A DNA stretch of 64,000 nucleotides. Source: Motiliproteus sp965230185. Its GTDB lineage: Bacteria; Pseudomonadota; Gammaproteobacteria; Pseudomonadales; Balneatricaceae. Location of the stretch: positions 5,270,001 to 5,334,000 of the forward strand of contig OZ245995.1 in assembly GCA_965230185.1 (NCBI GenBank), given 5' to 3'. Shown here in pieces: positions 32,691-41,067 of the stretch (the stretch's first letter is position 1; every line of letters begins with the position of its first letter). Under the pieces are notes generated by a model, which was not told the DNA's origin, searched no databases, and saw only the letters and a program-made list of their open reading frames with translations. The position numbers and the translations under genes are program-made.

Positions 32691-34640
32691 CTACAGCGAC
32701 TTTTTGGCCGGCACAGCCTTCAGACTAGCACAGCTGTAGAGATATTCGCCCCTGAGCTGCTTTCTCAGCAGCAGCTCCATCTGCTCCGCCGGTAACGGTC
32801 GGGAAAACAGATAGCCCTGACCATAGCGACAGCCCTCGGCCCGCAGATCCCGGACATTGGCCTCCACTTCGATACCTTCGGCCACCACATCCAGTTCCAG
32901 ACTCAGCGCCAGTCCGATAATGGTGCGGACGAAACGCAGGTCGCGGGGAACGTTATTCAGGTCCTGGATAAAGGAGCGGTCGATCTTCAGCCTCTGAACC
33001 GGCAGGCGCTTAAGATGACTGAGGGAGGAGTACCCGGTACCGAAATCATCCAGAGCCAGGCCCACGCCCAGTCGACGAAGGCTGTTCATAATATCCGGCG
33101 AGCTGTCGATATCCCGCATCGTGGTGTCTTCAGTCACCTCCAGGGTCAGCAATGTCGGCTCCAGACCGGTGATGCTCAGCACCGTCTCCACCGACGACGC
33201 CAGGTCATACTGGGCGTACATCGCCGGGGAAATATTGACGTTGACCGGCCCCGGCGCCAGCCCTTTGCCCAGCCACTGCTGATTCTGCCAGCATGCCTGT
33301 TTCAATACCCATTCATTCAGGGGCCGGGCGAGACCGAACTGCTCGGCAATGGAGACAATTTCCGGCGGCGGAACGTAACCGTAGTTATCGTGATGCCAGC
33401 GCAGCAGCGCTTCGGTGCCTTCGACCCGACCGCTGTTCAGGTCGATAATGGGCTGATAAAACAGTGCCAGCTGATCACGCGCGATGGCGATCCGCAGATC
33501 GTCGGAAAGGCGTTTGCGGCGAATCACCGCCGCATTCATCTCCGGTTCGAAAAAGCGATAACTCACGCCGCTGTCGCGCTTGGCGCGATACATAGCAAGG
33601 TCGGCATTGACCAGCACCTGATCCGCTTCATCGGCATCTTCCGGATACAGACTGACACCGATGCTGGCCGATGGAAAAATCCGGGTGTTGTCGATCTCGA
33701 GCTCAGTGGCGATGCTTTCACAGATTCGCCTTGCCAGGCGGGCACTGACCTCGGCATTATCGATACTCTCCTGAATCACGGCGAACTCATCCCCTCCCTG
33801 ACGAGCCACGGTATCCTGCTGACGGACACAGGATTTCAGCCGCTCAGCCACCGCAATCAACAGCTGATCACCGGCCCGGTGACCCAGAGTATCGTTAATG
33901 CCTTTAAAATCGTTCAGATCGATAACATGAATAGCCATCTGCCGGCCATCACGATCGCAACGGGCCTTCGCCACGCTCAGATGCTCGTTGAAGTATTTGC
34001 GATTGGGCAGCCCGGTCAGCGGATCATGGAGCGCCTGGGTACGGTTGCGAGCACTCTCGCGCAGCAGCAGAAGCACCAGCATCATGCCACTCAGCAGCAG
34101 GCCGACCAGGTAAATACCAAATTCCCGCTGCATTTCCTGCACTTCCTGCAGCAATTTAAGCCGCGCCGGCCCGGAGAAGCTGTTGACGTTAAGCTCACGG
34201 ATCACCGGCACCAGCGGACTGAAGCGCTGCTGGAGCTTAGCAACGGCCGGAGATTCGGCGTCTCTGATATTGAGAATATCCGCTTCGGATCTGCGTAACT
34301 CCCTGGCCAGCACCTCCAGCAACTCCGTTGCTCCGGGCTCCTCCCTCACTTCCCGTGTTTCCTCACCCACTCTGAGGACATCCACGCGGGCCCAGAGCAG
34401 ATCAAAACTGAGAATCAGCTGATCACGGTCACGGCCTCCCAGACCGAAAAGCTCAAGCGCGTGCATAAAGCGCCGCATATCCGCTTCCAGCTCGGAAGCG
34501 GCCCAGGCGCCGGTTTTCACGGTTACGGCCAGGTATCGGGAGGTTTCACTGTGACGCTGAAAACTGACCACCGAGCTGAGGGCGAAGGCAAACACCACCA
34601 GAGTCAGAACGATCACCCGGACTATCCGGCGTCGGATCAT
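32691..34640 (-). CDS. Membrane GGDEF-EAL c-di-GMP protein with periplasmic sensor
   Basis: 649 aa. Membrane helices at about 7-25 and 175-195 flank a helical periplasmic domain of about 150 residues. The GGDEF domain (about 200-365) has DPLTGLPNRKYF, an RQQD inhibitory site and an intact GGDEF. The EAL domain (about 385-630) has EALLRW, DDFGTGYSSL, KIDRSF and AEGIE. Both activities could be present. The ATG overlaps the stop of the preceding gene (TAATG), which encodes an exported oxidoreductase-like protein, so that protein may feed the sensor. This coupling is seen; the interaction is inferred. Confidence 0.92.
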   Translation of the reverse strand: MIRRRIVRVIVLTLVVFAFALSSVVSFQRHSETSRYLAVTVKTGAWAASELEADMRRFMHALELFGLGGRDRDQLILSFDLLWARVDVLRVGEETREVREEPGATELLEVLARELRRSEADILNIRDAESPAVAKLQQRFSPLVPVIRELNVNSFSGPARLKLLQEVQEMQREFGIYLVGLLLSGMMLVLLLLRESARNRTQALHDPLTGLPNRKYFNEHLSVAKARCDRDGRQMAIHVIDLNDFKGINDTLGHRAGDQLLIAVAERLKSCVRQQDTVARQGGDEFAVIQESIDNAEVSARLARRICESIATELEIDNTRIFPSASIGVSLYPEDADEADQVLVNADLAMYRAKRDSGVSYRFFEPEMNAAVIRRKRLSDDLRIAIARDQLALFYQPIIDLNSGRVEGTEALLRWHHDNYGYVPPPEIVSIAEQFGLARPLNEWVLKQACWQNQQWLGKGLAPGPVNVNISPAMYAQYDLASSVETVLSITGLEPTLLTLEVTEDTTMRDIDSSPDIMNSLRRLGVGLALDDFGTGYSSLSHLKRLPVQRLKIDRSFIQDLNNVPRDLRFVRTIIGLALSLELDVVAEGIEVEANVRDLRAEGCRYGQGYLFSRPLPAEQMELLLRKQLRGEYLYSCASLKAVPAKKSL

Positions 34641-35152
34641 TACCTGACCTCGAGGTGACGCAGCTGCCAGACCATGCCCGCATGATGGTAAGTACTGTCC
34701 AGCACCGGATAATCACTCATGGGATACAGGATCCAGATCGGCCCCTTGTCCCTGACCCGCATGGTCTGACCGTCCGATCTGAGCGCCAGTAGTATCGGAT
34801 AATCCTGAATATCGGCCAGTTGAATGACCGAGTGGTAATCATTCAGTGCCCGGGCCACCAGCTTACTTCCCCGGGCTCCCACATAGTCCAGCAGATCGCT
34901 CAGCAGCACGCCTTCATAGACATGGCTGCCTTCGGTCCAGGGCGTGGTGGTGGAGAACTGGTGCTTCGGCAGAGACTCCAGCAGGGCGCGATCGAAATGA
35001 GCCATTCCCTGGTCATTGGTGTTGGTGATCTGGCCGCTGACGGACAGAATGATCCGCCCTTCAGCCGCAGGCAGGGGCTCGCTTACGGCAGTCTGACTGA
35101 ACAGCAGCCAGAGGCACAAAAGCATGGGCAGGAACGGGGTTGATTTCGACAT
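34640..35152 (-). CDS. Exported molybdopterin-domain-like protein coupled to a c-di-GMP enzyme
   Basis: 170 aa from the ATG at 35152 (a GTG at 35164 is also in frame). After a signal peptide (LLCLWLLFSQTAVSE) the protein resembles the oxidoreductase molybdopterin-binding fold: ILSVSGQITNTND, YEGVLLSDLLDYVG, VIQLADIQDYPILLAL and GPIWILYPMSDYP. The mature part has no cysteine, so the usual Mo-Cys ligand is missing and a ligand-sensing role is more likely than catalysis. It shares a TAATG overlap with the GGDEF-EAL gene downstream. Confidence 0.72.
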   Translation of the reverse strand: MSKSTPFLPMLLCLWLLFSQTAVSEPLPAAEGRIILSVSGQITNTNDQGMAHFDRALLESLPKHQFSTTTPWTEGSHVYEGVLLSDLLDYVGARGSKLVARALNDYHSVIQLADIQDYPILLALRSDGQTMRVRDKGPIWILYPMSDYPVLDSTYHHAGMVWQLRHLEVR

Positions 35153-35252
35153 AGCAGATACCACTGAGCAATTACGATACCTTCATTCAGCTTAGTTCAT
35201 CCTGTCTGGCAACAGGCCCCCCGAGCCGGCTCAACCACTACCGGCCCGGGCT

Positions 35253-35531
35253 TTATCCGAACGTGCGCTCAGCCTGCGTCCGATTCAGCAGGCCGGCCTG
35301 TTCCAGCTCGGCGACACGCTGTTCCAGCGCGTCCACCAGTGAACGGGTACGCAACAGCACTTCCCGCTGGGTATCAAACTCTTCGCGGGTTACCAGGTCC
35401 AGACGGGAAAAGGCGCTCTGAAGAATCTGGTCCGCCCCCTTCTTCAGTTCTTCGCGGGTTTTCTGCGGGCCTTCTCCCAGCAGTTGTACCAGCTGTTCAT
35501 TAAGACCTTCCAGCAGTTTAGGGGCGATCAT
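35253..35531 (-). CDS. ubiK: Ubiquinone biosynthesis accessory factor UbiK
   Basis: 92 aa, the family's usual length. The N-terminal amphipathic helix region is followed by FSRLDLVTREEFDTQREVLL and a C-terminal coiled coil (TRSLVDALEQRVAELE), the BMFP/YqiC pattern. UbiK forms trimers and helps the Ubi complex in aerobic ubiquinone synthesis. Single gene, divergent from glnK; 383 bases of regulatory DNA separate them. Confidence 0.9.
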   Translation of the reverse strand: MIAPKLLEGLNEQLVQLLGEGPQKTREELKKGADQILQSAFSRLDLVTREEFDTQREVLLRTRSLVDALEQRVAELEQAGLLNRTQAERTFG

Positions 35532-35703
35532 AGCGGGGTTCCTGTTTGATGAGGTTGGACGGAATCAGGTCTGTGCGGACCGGCCGGAATTCTACCATAA
35601 AGCACTGACCGCCTTATACGAGCAGGCCGGACCGACAGGCGGACGATGGCGGAAAGTACGCCGGGTTCTGCTGTCCCACCGGCAGATGACCCAAGCTGGT
35701 GCA

Positions 35704-35746
35704 TGCACCGAATCAGTGCCTTTTTTTTGTGCCCGCGAGTGGTGCG
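35704..35746 (+). promoter_or_regulatory. Two NtrC-like binding sites upstream of glnK
   Basis: TGCACC-GAATC-AGTGCC (35704-35720) and TGCCCG-CGAGT-GGTGCG (35730-35746) both fit TGCACC-N5-GGTGCA with a few changes. They lie about 75-115 bases upstream of the sigma-54 element, the normal place for an NtrC enhancer, and one helical register apart from each other (26 bases). Confidence 0.65.
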
Positions 35747-35819
35747 GTGTCTCTCACCAACACCGAATCATTTATACAAAAACAGATATTTCCTTGTTTT
35801 TTTAATGATTTTTCAACCA

Positions 35820-35835
35820 TGGCACAGCTAATGCA
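35820..35835 (+). promoter_or_regulatory. Sigma-54 promoter of the glnK-amtB operon
   Basis: TGGCACAGCTAATGCA matches TGGCACrNNNNTTGCW at all fixed positions but one, with GG and GC spaced correctly. Transcription would begin near 35846, giving a leader of about 70 bases. Predicts induction under nitrogen limitation. Confidence 0.88.
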
Positions 35836-35914
35836 AAAGACCAGATAACAGGCGCTGGTTAACTACTTTCCCCAGCGATCTATCAGCTTTAAACAGATTT
35901 AAGGGAGAACCATC

Positions 35915-36253
35915 ATGAAACTGATTTCGGCGGTTATTAAGCCATTCAAACTGGATGACGTGCGTGAAGCACTGTCAGAGATCGGCGTCCAGGGTGTCAC
36001 CGTGACCGAGGTGAAAGGTTTTGGTCGCCAGAAGGGTCACACCGAACTCTATCGTGGTGCCGAATACGTGGTCGACTTTCTGCCCAAGGTCAAACTGGAG
36101 GCGGCGGTCAGCGAAGAGGTCGTCGACCAGGTAATCGAAGCGATCACCAGCACCGCCAACACCGGCAAGATCGGCGACGGCAAGATTTTTGTGACTCCGC
36201 TGGAGCAGGCGATCCGCATCCGCACCGGCGAATCCGGTGACAACGCACTCTGA
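35915..36253 (+). CDS. glnK: PII signal protein GlnK, first copy
   Basis: 112 aa, full PII length. The T-loop GHTELYRGAEYVVDFLPK contains the uridylylated tyrosine (Tyr51), and the B- and C-loop sequence TGKIGDGKIFV is standard. It reports 2-oxoglutarate, ATP/ADP and nitrogen status and docks onto AmtB to close it. A GGGAG ribosome site precedes the ATG. It lies behind the sigma-54/NtrC promoter and 77 bases before amtB, the classic operon. A second copy follows amtB; by hand count the two proteins share 94 of 112 residues. Confidence 0.97.
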   Translation: MKLISAVIKPFKLDDVREALSEIGVQGVTVTEVKGFGRQKGHTELYRGAEYVVDFLPKVKLEAAVSEEVVDQVIEAITSTANTGKIGDGKIFVTPLEQAIRIRTGESGDNAL

Positions 36254-36330
36254 CAGATACCTTTCCCGGCTGAACGATAACAGATAACTGAACCGGGTCT
36301 TCTGTTCCCGAAGACCATCGGAGGCAAATA

Positions 36331-37590
36331 ATGGAAAACCAGATTTTTGAATTGCAGTATGCAATCGATACTTTCTACTTCCTGGTGTGTGGCGCACTGG
36401 TTATGTGGATGGCCGCAGGCTTTGCCATGCTGGAGGCGGGCCTGGTCCGCTCCAAGAACACCACCGAAATTCTGACCAAGAACGTGGCACTGTTCGCGAT
36501 CTCCTGCATCATGTACCTGATCGTCGGCTATGAACTGATGTATGGCGGCGGTATGTTCCTGGCGGGTATCGAGTCCGTTAATCCGGAGCAGGTGCTGGCC
36601 GACTCCAAGGAGAACGGTTTCGGTGGTGATTCGGTCTACTCCGGCGCTTCCGATTTCTTCTTCCAGGTGGTCTTTGTGGCGACGGCTATGTCAATCGTGT
36701 CCGGTGCCGTGGCCGAGCGCATGAAGCTCTGGGCGTTCCTGGCCTTTGCCGTTGTCATGACCGGCATCATCTATCCGATGGAAGGCGCCTGGACCTGGAA
36801 CGGTCAGGACGTGTTCGGTATGTATAACCTGGGTGACCTCGGCTTCTCCGACTTCGCCGGTTCCGGTATTGTCCACATGGCCGGTGCCGCTGCCGCTCTG
36901 GCCGGTGTCCTGCTGCTTGGGGCTCGTAAAGGCAAGTACTCAGCCAACGGTGCTGTCAACGCCATCCCCGGTGCCAACCTGCCGCTGGCGACTCTGGGTA
37001 CCTTCATCCTGTGGATGGGCTGGTTCGGTTTCAACGGTGGTTCCGTCCTGAAGCTGGGTGATGTCTCCAGCGCCCACTCTGTTGCGATGGTGTTCCTGAA
37101 CACTAACGCCGCCGCAGCCGGTGGTGCTATCGCCGCACTGATCACTGCACGGATGCTGTTCGGTAAAGCGGATCTGACCATGCTGCTGAACGGCGCTCTG
37201 GCTGGTCTGGTGGCGATCACCGCTGAACCGTCCACTCCGACCGCACTGCAGGCCACTATCTTCGGTGCACTGGGCGGCGTGCTGGTAGTCTTCTCCATTA
37301 TCTCGCTGGACAAGCTGAAGATTGATGATCCGGTCGGTGCGATCTCCGTCCACGGCGTCTGCGGTCTGCTGGGTCTGCTGCTGGTGCCGGTCACTAACGA
37401 TGGCTCCAGCTTCAGCGGTCAGCTGATCGGCGCAGCCACTATCTTTATCTGGGTCTTCCTGTTCAGCCTGATCGTCTGGGCCGTACTGAAAGCGGTGATC
37501 GGTATCCGCGTCAGCGAAGAGGAAGAGTACGAAGGTGTCGACCTCGCCGAGTGTGGTATGGAAGCTTATCCTGAATTCACCAAGTCCTGA
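36331..37590 (+). CDS. amtB: Ammonium transporter AmtB
   Basis: 419 aa, eleven membrane helices. Family signatures include DTFYFLVCGALVMWMAAGFAM near the start, FAGSGIVHMAGAAAALAG with the first pore histidine, GWFGFNGGS, and AISVHGVCGLLGLLLVP with the second pore histidine. No cleavable signal peptide is evident. It conducts ammonium across the inner membrane and is gated by GlnK. A strong terminator follows at 37619, so the second glnK has its own promoter. Confidence 0.97.
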   Translation: MENQIFELQYAIDTFYFLVCGALVMWMAAGFAMLEAGLVRSKNTTEILTKNVALFAISCIMYLIVGYELMYGGGMFLAGIESVNPEQVLADSKENGFGGDSVYSGASDFFFQVVFVATAMSIVSGAVAERMKLWAFLAFAVVMTGIIYPMEGAWTWNGQDVFGMYNLGDLGFSDFAGSGIVHMAGAAAALAGVLLLGARKGKYSANGAVNAIPGANLPLATLGTFILWMGWFGFNGGSVLKLGDVSSAHSVAMVFLNTNAAAAGGAIAALITARMLFGKADLTMLLNGALAGLVAITAEPSTPTALQATIFGALGGVLVVFSIISLDKLKIDDPVGAISVHGVCGLLGLLLVPVTNDGSSFSGQLIGAATIFIWVFLFSLIVWAVLKAVIGIRVSEEEEYEGVDLAECGMEAYPEFTKS

Positions 37591-37618
37591 TTCCGGACCG
37601 GTTTTTTCAGATCATAGA

Positions 37619-37646
37619 GGGCGCCCCGAGGGGCGTCCTTTTCTTT
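37619..37646 (+). terminator. Intrinsic terminator of glnK-amtB
   Basis: GGGCGCCCC pairs with GGGGCGTCC (one G-T pair) around a GA loop, followed by TTTTCTTT. Confidence 0.9.
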
Positions 37647-37973
37647 ATCAGCGAACCAGTATGCCGTTGCGGAACAGGCTGAACGGCCATCTTATCCGCT
37701 GTATTCACCACCCGCCCCCAGGGCTTTTCCCGCGCCAGCGCTATGACAGTTCTGCCTCTCCTCCCGGCTCCAGCTAACCCCCGCAGAGCCGCTTATCAGC
37801 GCCCGCTGAGAGCGGTCGCAGCGAGACTCACCATCGGAAAGACAATTGGGCTATACTAGGGAACCTTTTTTGGGACCGCATCGGGATTCTGCCGGTTACC
37901 GGCAGATCACAGATCTGGCTGCCGGCATCGACAGCCCTGAGCGGATAAACAGGAACTCGACAGGAGAGACAGC
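37647..37973. other. Intergenic region before the second glnK
   Basis: 327 bases without a supported gene. A TATACT box at about 37852-37857 could be a -10, but the -35 is weak. A perfect CTGCCGG/CCGGCAG hairpin with a three-base loop lies at 37889-37905 in the presumed leader. No sigma-54 or NtrC site like those before the first glnK is seen. Confidence 0.5.
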
Positions 37974-38312
37974 ATGAAACTGGTCACAGCAGTCATCAAG
38001 CCCTTCAAACTGGATGATGTACGGGAAGCGCTATCTGAAATCGGCATTCAGGGCATCACCGTCACAGAAGTTAAGGGTTTCGGTCGTCAGAAGGGCCATA
38101 CCGAGCTGTACCGTGGCGCTGAATACGTGGTGGACTTTCTGCCCAAGGTAAAAATTGAAGCGGCTGTCGACGATGCTGTACTTGATCAGGTTATCGAAGC
38201 GATCAGCAACTCCGCCAACACCGGTAAGATCGGTGACGGTAAGATCTTTGTGACATCTCTTGAGCAGGTGGTCCGTATTCGTACCGGTGAAACCGGCAGC
38301 GACGCGCTCTGA
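37974..38312 (+). CDS. glnK: PII signal protein GlnK/GlnB, second copy
   Basis: 112 aa with the same T-loop (Tyr51) and the same TGKIGDGKIFV segment as the first copy; most of the 18 differences are conservative. GGAGAG precedes the ATG. It is separated from amtB by a terminator and by 383 bases, and has no visible sigma-54 element, so it may be expressed constitutively and act as the GlnB-type partner of GlnD and GlnE. That division of labour is inferred. Confidence 0.95.
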   Translation: MKLVTAVIKPFKLDDVREALSEIGIQGITVTEVKGFGRQKGHTELYRGAEYVVDFLPKVKIEAAVDDAVLDQVIEAISNSANTGKIGDGKIFVTSLEQVVRIRTGETGSDAL

Positions 38313-38321
38313 TCCCTTTCG

Positions 38322-38341
38322 GGGCGCCTGCTCAGGCGCCC
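38322..38341. terminator. Perfect G/C hairpin after the second glnK
   Basis: GGGCGCCTG and CAGGCGCCC are exact complements around a two-base loop. Neither strand has a T-run, so intrinsic termination is uncertain, but it separates convergent glnK and hemW. Confidence 0.5.
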
Positions 38342-38427
38342 TACGCGACAACTCTCTTCAACAGTTCTCACCAGCCAGCAATACCGCTGTCAGTCATTCA
38401 GCAGGCGCGATGGCGCTACAGAGCCAA

Positions 38428-39651
38428 CTACAGAAACAACTCCAGCAGATCGTTCAGAAACTGTCGCCCCTGTTCGGTAGGCGTCAGCTGTGAGGGATCA
38501 TCGCTCATCAGCCCCAGCGATATCGCCTTAGCAAGCTGTGGCTGCAGATCGCTCAATGGCAACCCGGTACGTTCGCTGAACAGTTGTGCTGCCACTCCGT
38601 CGTGCAGGCGCAGGGCATTCATCATAAATTCCAGTTTCAGGGCATCACGGCCGATTACCTCTTCCCCGGACAGGAAGGATCCCGGACTGGTCAGTTTCAA
38701 TAGCCGCTGGGAACCAACCGCCCGATTTACGACCGGGAGATCCGAGCCAAGGGCCGCCATATAGGCTTTCGGCTGCCGCTGTTTCCAGCGCCTCCGAATC
38801 ACACCGGCAGAAGGATCGGTCAGTTTTCCGTGAGCCCCGGCCCCGATACCGATATAGTCGCCGAAGCGCCAGTAGTTAAGATTATGCCGGCTCTGCTGGC
38901 CGGGTGCTGAATAAGCGGAAATCTCATACTGCCGATAACCGGCCTGTGCCAGCAGCTGCTGGCCCTGCTCCTGAATCGACCAGAGCACCTCATCTTCCGG
39001 CAGCGTCGGTGGCCGACCATGAAACTCGGTATTAGGCTCGATGGTCAGCTGGTACCAGGACAGATGGGTGGGCCCAAGCTCGATTCCCCGATTCAGATCA
39101 TGCAATGCCTGGGTCAGGGTCTGCCCGGGAAGTCCATGCATCAGATCGATATTAATCCGTTCAAAGCCAAGCACACCAGCGGCCGCCACCGCAGCCGCAG
39201 CTTCATCAGCGGAATGGATACGCCCCAACGCCTGCAGACGGTCATCAGAAAAGCTCTGAATTCCCAGTGAAAGGCGGTTAATGCCGGCCTCCGCGAAGCC
39301 GGCAAAGCGCTGCTGTTCAAAGGTGCCGGGATTGGCCTCGAGGGTAATCTCAATATCATCCTCAAAGGGTATCCGGCCCCTGATCTCTGACAGCAGCTGG
39401 CGATAGAAATCACCACTCATCAGGCTCGGTGTACCGCCGCCGATAAAGATAGAGTGCAGCTTACGTTGCCGGGCGCCGGACAGCTCCTGCTCAAGGTCGG
39501 CAATCAGCGCCTGCAGATACAGCGACTCAGGAATCTCTCCACGCAGGGCATGGGAGTTGAAATCGCAATAGGGACATTTACGCACACACCAGGGGACGTG
39601 AACGTACAGACTCAGGGGAGGAAGCTGCAGCAGCCCCGGACCGGCAGACAT
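38428..39651 (-). CDS. hemW: Radical-SAM heme chaperone HemW
   Basis: 407 aa from the ATG at 39651; a GTG at 39660 would add three residues. The radical-SAM cluster site is in VPWCVRKCPYCDFNSHAL (C-x3-C-x2-C plus the fourth HemW cysteine position changed to Asn-rich DFN). FIGGGTPSLM, LEANPGTFE and LGIQSFSDDRLQALGR follow. HemW resembles coproporphyrinogen dehydrogenase but delivers heme to respiratory enzymes. It lies nine bases after rdgB, the same order as in Pseudomonas. Confidence 0.94.
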   Translation of the reverse strand: MSAGPGLLQLPPLSLYVHVPWCVRKCPYCDFNSHALRGEIPESLYLQALIADLEQELSGARQRKLHSIFIGGGTPSLMSGDFYRQLLSEIRGRIPFEDDIEITLEANPGTFEQQRFAGFAEAGINRLSLGIQSFSDDRLQALGRIHSADEAAAAVAAAGVLGFERINIDLMHGLPGQTLTQALHDLNRGIELGPTHLSWYQLTIEPNTEFHGRPPTLPEDEVLWSIQEQGQQLLAQAGYRQYEISAYSAPGQQSRHNLNYWRFGDYIGIGAGAHGKLTDPSAGVIRRRWKQRQPKAYMAALGSDLPVVNRAVGSQRLLKLTSPGSFLSGEEVIGRDALKLEFMMNALRLHDGVAAQLFSERTGLPLSDLQPQLAKAISLGLMSDDPSQLTPTEQGRQFLNDLLELFL

Positions 39652-39660
39652 CGCTATCAC

Positions 39661-40257
39661 TCAGCGACGGCCAGCCAGTCGCTCCACCAGGCAGGCGACG
39701 GCCTGGCCACGATGACTCAGACGATTCTTCTGTTCCGGGGCCAGCTCGGCGGAGCAACAATTGAGTTCGGGAATATAGAACAGCGGATCATAGCCAAAAC
39801 CGTTGTTGCCTCGGGGCCCGGTAACAATGCGCCCTTCCCAGCTGCCCTGACAGATCAGCGGTGTCGGATCTTCAGCGTGGCGCATAAACACCAGCAGGCA
39901 CTGGAACCGTGCAGTACGCTGCTCCTCGGGAAAGGCGCTCAGCATACTGACCAGCTTATGATTATTCTCAGCATCGGTGGCCCCTTCGCCGGCAAAGCGG
40001 GCCGAGTAGATACCGGGAGCACCGTCAAGAGCATCGACTTCCAGCCCTGAATCGTCAGCCAGCGCCGGCAATCCGCTGATCCGGCAGGCGTTACGGGCCT
40101 TCAGAATGGCATTCTCAACAAAGCTCAACCCGGTTTCTTCAACATCAGTAACTTCAAACTGAGACTGCGGCAGCACCTCGTAGTCGAGCGCACCCAGTAC
40201 CTGATTGAATTCCCGAAGCTTTCCCTTATTACTGCTGGCAAGAACGATCTGTTGCAT
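39661..40257 (-). CDS. rdgB: RdgB/HAM1 non-canonical purine NTP pyrophosphatase
   Basis: 198 aa. IVLASSNKGKLREFNQVL at the start binds the triphosphate, followed by ETGLSFVENAILKAR, ADDSGLEVDALDGAPGIYSARFAG and SHRGQAV near the end, all diagnostic. It removes dITP, dXTP and ITP from nucleotide pools. It is upstream of hemW in one transcript, and 60 bases after the DUF4426 gene. Confidence 0.96.
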   Translation of the reverse strand: MQQIVLASSNKGKLREFNQVLGALDYEVLPQSQFEVTDVEETGLSFVENAILKARNACRISGLPALADDSGLEVDALDGAPGIYSARFAGEGATDAENNHKLVSMLSAFPEEQRTARFQCLLVFMRHAEDPTPLICQGSWEGRIVTGPRGNNGFGYDPLFYIPELNCCSAELAPEQKNRLSHRGQAVACLVERLAGRR

Positions 40258-40317
40258 GGTGCTGTCTTAATTCACTCTGTATAAAAAGCCGAATTCTGGC
40301 GGGACCGGAGCCACCGC

Positions 40318-40761
40318 TCAGTCGGCATAGAAATGTTGTTTAAAACTCAGGCTGTAGGCCGCACTGTTGGGGTCCGGCTGAACACTGATATCGAAGGAGA
40401 GCACTTCGTCGTCGGTAAAGCGGAAGCTGGCGATATAGTAGATGGCCTCACCTTCCCGGATCTCGGTAAAGCGAAGCTTCTGGGTCTGGCCAATCAGGTT
40501 TTTCATCGAACCGCTGACGACAGCCTGCACGGACGACTTATCGCTGCCAGCCTGCTTCAGCACCGCCACATTCATCAATGCCCGATACTTACTGCGTTTC
40601 AGATCGTAGGCGCTGGCCACTTCCGGAGGCACGAAGCCACTGTTGAAGGCATTGTAATGGACTTCATAGTTATCGAAGAGCTTAAACTGCTCAGCCTGGG
40701 CCAGTGCGCTCAGCCAGCAGCCGAAGACCAGAACCAGTGCACTCAGTATTTTCGGACGCAT
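40318..40761 (-). CDS. Exported DUF4426 protein
   Basis: 147 aa. A signal peptide (LSALVLVFGCWLSALAQAE) precedes a beta-rich domain beginning FDNYEVHYNAFNSGFVPPEVA and ending in FKQHFYAD, as in the DUF4426 family. In Pseudomonas the orthologue sits between rdgB and metW. Function is unknown; a periplasmic location is predicted. A TATAAT box lies about 250 bases upstream. Confidence 0.88.
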   Translation of the reverse strand: MRPKILSALVLVFGCWLSALAQAEQFKLFDNYEVHYNAFNSGFVPPEVASAYDLKRSKYRALMNVAVLKQAGSDKSSVQAVVSGSMKNLIGQTQKLRFTEIREGEAIYYIASFRFTDDEVLSFDISVQPDPNSAAYSLSFKQHFYAD

Positions 40762-41067
40762 GAGCCTCTCCTTTCAGGGTTATCAGCGGAATTACCGGTC
40801 GGGTTTGCCTGCCCTTCGGATCAGTACGGCAGCGACGGCGGGCGTTCCCGAGGCGGCTGATCCTGCCGGCCGCTGCCGGCTCAGTACCTGTATACCGGTG
40901 ATCCCGATTTCTCTGTCGACCAGCGCACGTTCAGGCAGGGGCTGTGGTATCCACACAGACACTTCCGGTTCCTGAAGGCAGCGCAACGAATATTCGGCGT
41001 ATCATACTAATTATAGGCAGAAAACCGGTGCTGGTAGTCTGCCCTTTAAGGTCGCGGCGAGGTCCGC
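40762..41067. other. Intergenic region where metW and metX lie in related genomes
   Basis: 306 bases. Minus-strand TATAAT at 41010-41015 may drive the DUF4426-rdgB-hemW genes. A 64-codon minus-strand frame (40792-40986, TTG start) has no ribosome site or family and is not called. No trace of metW, metX or yggU coding sequence is seen. Confidence 0.5.
41010..41015 (-). promoter_or_regulatory. Consensus -10 box upstream of the DUF4426 gene
   Basis: A perfect TATAAT on the minus strand, without a clear -35 at 17 bases. Its orientation suits the DUF4426-rdgB-hemW unit. Confidence 0.4.

Noticed and set aside
40792..40986. 64-codon minus-strand frame in the metW/metX gap
   Set aside because: TTG start without ribosome site, no domain, and a competing plus-strand frame of equal quality.
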